Shown: positions 14,675 through 15,127 of the stretch, one piece after another
Layout of the letters: each line of letters begins with the position of its first letter
Numbering within the stretch: position 1 is the first letter of the stretch
DNA from: Sandaracinaceae bacterium
GTDB lineage: Bacteria; Myxococcota_A; Polyangia; Polyangiales; Sandaracinaceae
Length of the DNA stretch: 15,127 nucleotides
Assembly: GCA_025056955.1 (NCBI GenBank)
Contig: JANWYL010000046.1
Span: 1 to 15,127 of the forward strand
Direction of reading: 5' to 3'
Notes under the pieces: generated by a model
Databases searched by the model: none
Told to the model about the DNA's origin: nothing
What the model saw: only the letters and a program-made list of their open reading frames with translations
Made by a program: the position numbers and the translations under genes

Positions 14675-15127
14675 CTAATCCGTTTCCCGTTCAAGCGCCA
14701 AAACCACCACATAAGCCCCCTGATCGTAAACCCGCCGAATGCGATAAGGCCCCAGACGCTGAAGATGGCCATCTCGCAAGGGTTGCCATGCTTGCAAAAA
14801 GTGCCAACCAAACATCTCAAAATTTGAACGCGTCAGAACAAGAAATGAGACACCGTAACGCTCAATCACCTCAACCATCGCTTGTTCTTTTTGCGCTGGA
14901 AGCAAAACGGCGGGACTTGAGGTATTGGCAATAACCCACCATGGGCTATTCGTGGCCACGACCTTTCCTTGAATGATCGAATCAACCAAAGCCAATTCAC
15001 TTTCAAAATCTTTATGAATGCATTCCAAGCGATGATATGGCTTTACCCCAATCGTCATGAAAAAAAGGAAGAAATAACCAAATGACTCGCCATTTTTCTT
15101 CCATTTTTGCGGAAAGAGCAATCTTGC
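14675..15127 (-). CDS. C-terminal part of a probable polytopic GT-C glycosyltransferase (partial, runs off the window)
   Basis: The frame is open to the window edge and ends with a stop at 14675-14677, so only about 150 C-terminal residues are visible. A hydrophobic, Phe-rich segment (SFGYFFLFFMTIGV) looks like the last membrane helix. After it comes a soluble domain with the pattern VVATNSPWWVIANTSSPAVLLP and VIERYGVSFLVLTRSN. A stretch like 'VAT(N/D)xPW...(R/S)PAVxLP...(V/I)IxRYGVxYLVL' is common at the C-terminus of ArnT/PMT-type lipid-linked sugar transferases, which glycosylate proteins or lipid A at the outer face of the inner membrane. This is recognition by pattern only; the catalytic N-terminal half is outside the window. 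A hypothetical membrane protein of another kind remains possible. It lies 76 bp before dprA in the same direction. Confidence 0.5.
   Translation of the reverse strand, partial: ARLLFPQKWKKNGESFGYFFLFFMTIGVKPYHRLECIHKDFESELALVDSIIQGKVVATNSPWWVIANTSSPAVLLPAQKEQAMVEVIERYGVSFLVLTRSNFEMFGWHFLQAWQPLRDGHLQRLGPYRIRRVYDQGAYVVVLALERETD

Noticed and set aside
1..15127. CRISPR array, tRNA or rRNA genes, insertion sequences
   Set aside because: I looked for regularly spaced direct repeats, tRNA-like cloverleaf arms, rRNA-like stretches, transposase motifs and terminal inverted repeats, and found none I could support by eye.

Overview
The window most likely comes from a bacterium of the Myxococcota (myxobacterial) lineage. 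The pointers are: two C-terminal MYXO-CTERM-type sorting signals (a Cys-X-Cys motif, a hydrophobic helix and an Arg cluster), several lipoprotein signal peptides, and secreted proteins with long linkers rich in Asp, Ala, Pro and Gly. Cys-rich CxxxCxxGxxC modules and a PPP-type lipoprotein phosphatase also fit. This is an inference from protein style; there is no rRNA or other marker in the window.

Layout. Positions 1-474 hold no gene I can support. Positions 475-2141 (minus) encode a clan GH-A glycoside hydrolase lipoprotein whose signal peptide is cut off by a one-base frameshift. Positions 2224-6480 (minus) form one 1418-codon frame that reads as two proteins joined head to tail: a large MYXO-CTERM surface protein, then a beta-propeller-like lipoprotein. 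Positions 6559-7554 (minus) encode a lipoprotein PPP phosphatase that overlaps the end of purL (7544-9874, minus). A 127-bp divergent region separates purL from a plus-strand gene (10002-11689) for a secreted NAGPA-type phosphodiester glycosidase, which is also split by a one-base frameshift. Its end overlaps convergently a small minus-strand membrane protein gene (11653-12114). Upstream of that lie trmFO (12154-13575), dprA (13624-14598) and the C-terminal part of a probable polytopic glycosyltransferase that runs off the window (14675-15127).

How the parts relate. The minus-strand genes from 15127 to 11653 are closely spaced (39-76 bp gaps) and look like one transcription unit mixing envelope and nucleic-acid housekeeping functions. 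purL and the phosphatase gene are coupled by an 11-bp overlap. The genes at 475-6480 and 10002-11689 all make exported, surface-anchored proteins that use either an N-terminal lipobox or a C-terminal MYXO-CTERM tag.

Main caution and main finding. Three genes for exported proteins have reading-frame anomalies, and each one is resolved by adding a single base: the C5 run at 2016-2020, the A7 run at 3847-3853, and about 10471-10490. The tempting reading of the 1418-codon frame as a new double-anchor fusion protein is therefore probably wrong. One more T on the coding strand gives two ordinary overlapping genes, with a ribosome binding site correctly placed for the second. A systematic one-base undercount (sequencing or assembly error) is the simplest explanation; real mutation or slippage cannot be excluded from sequence alone.
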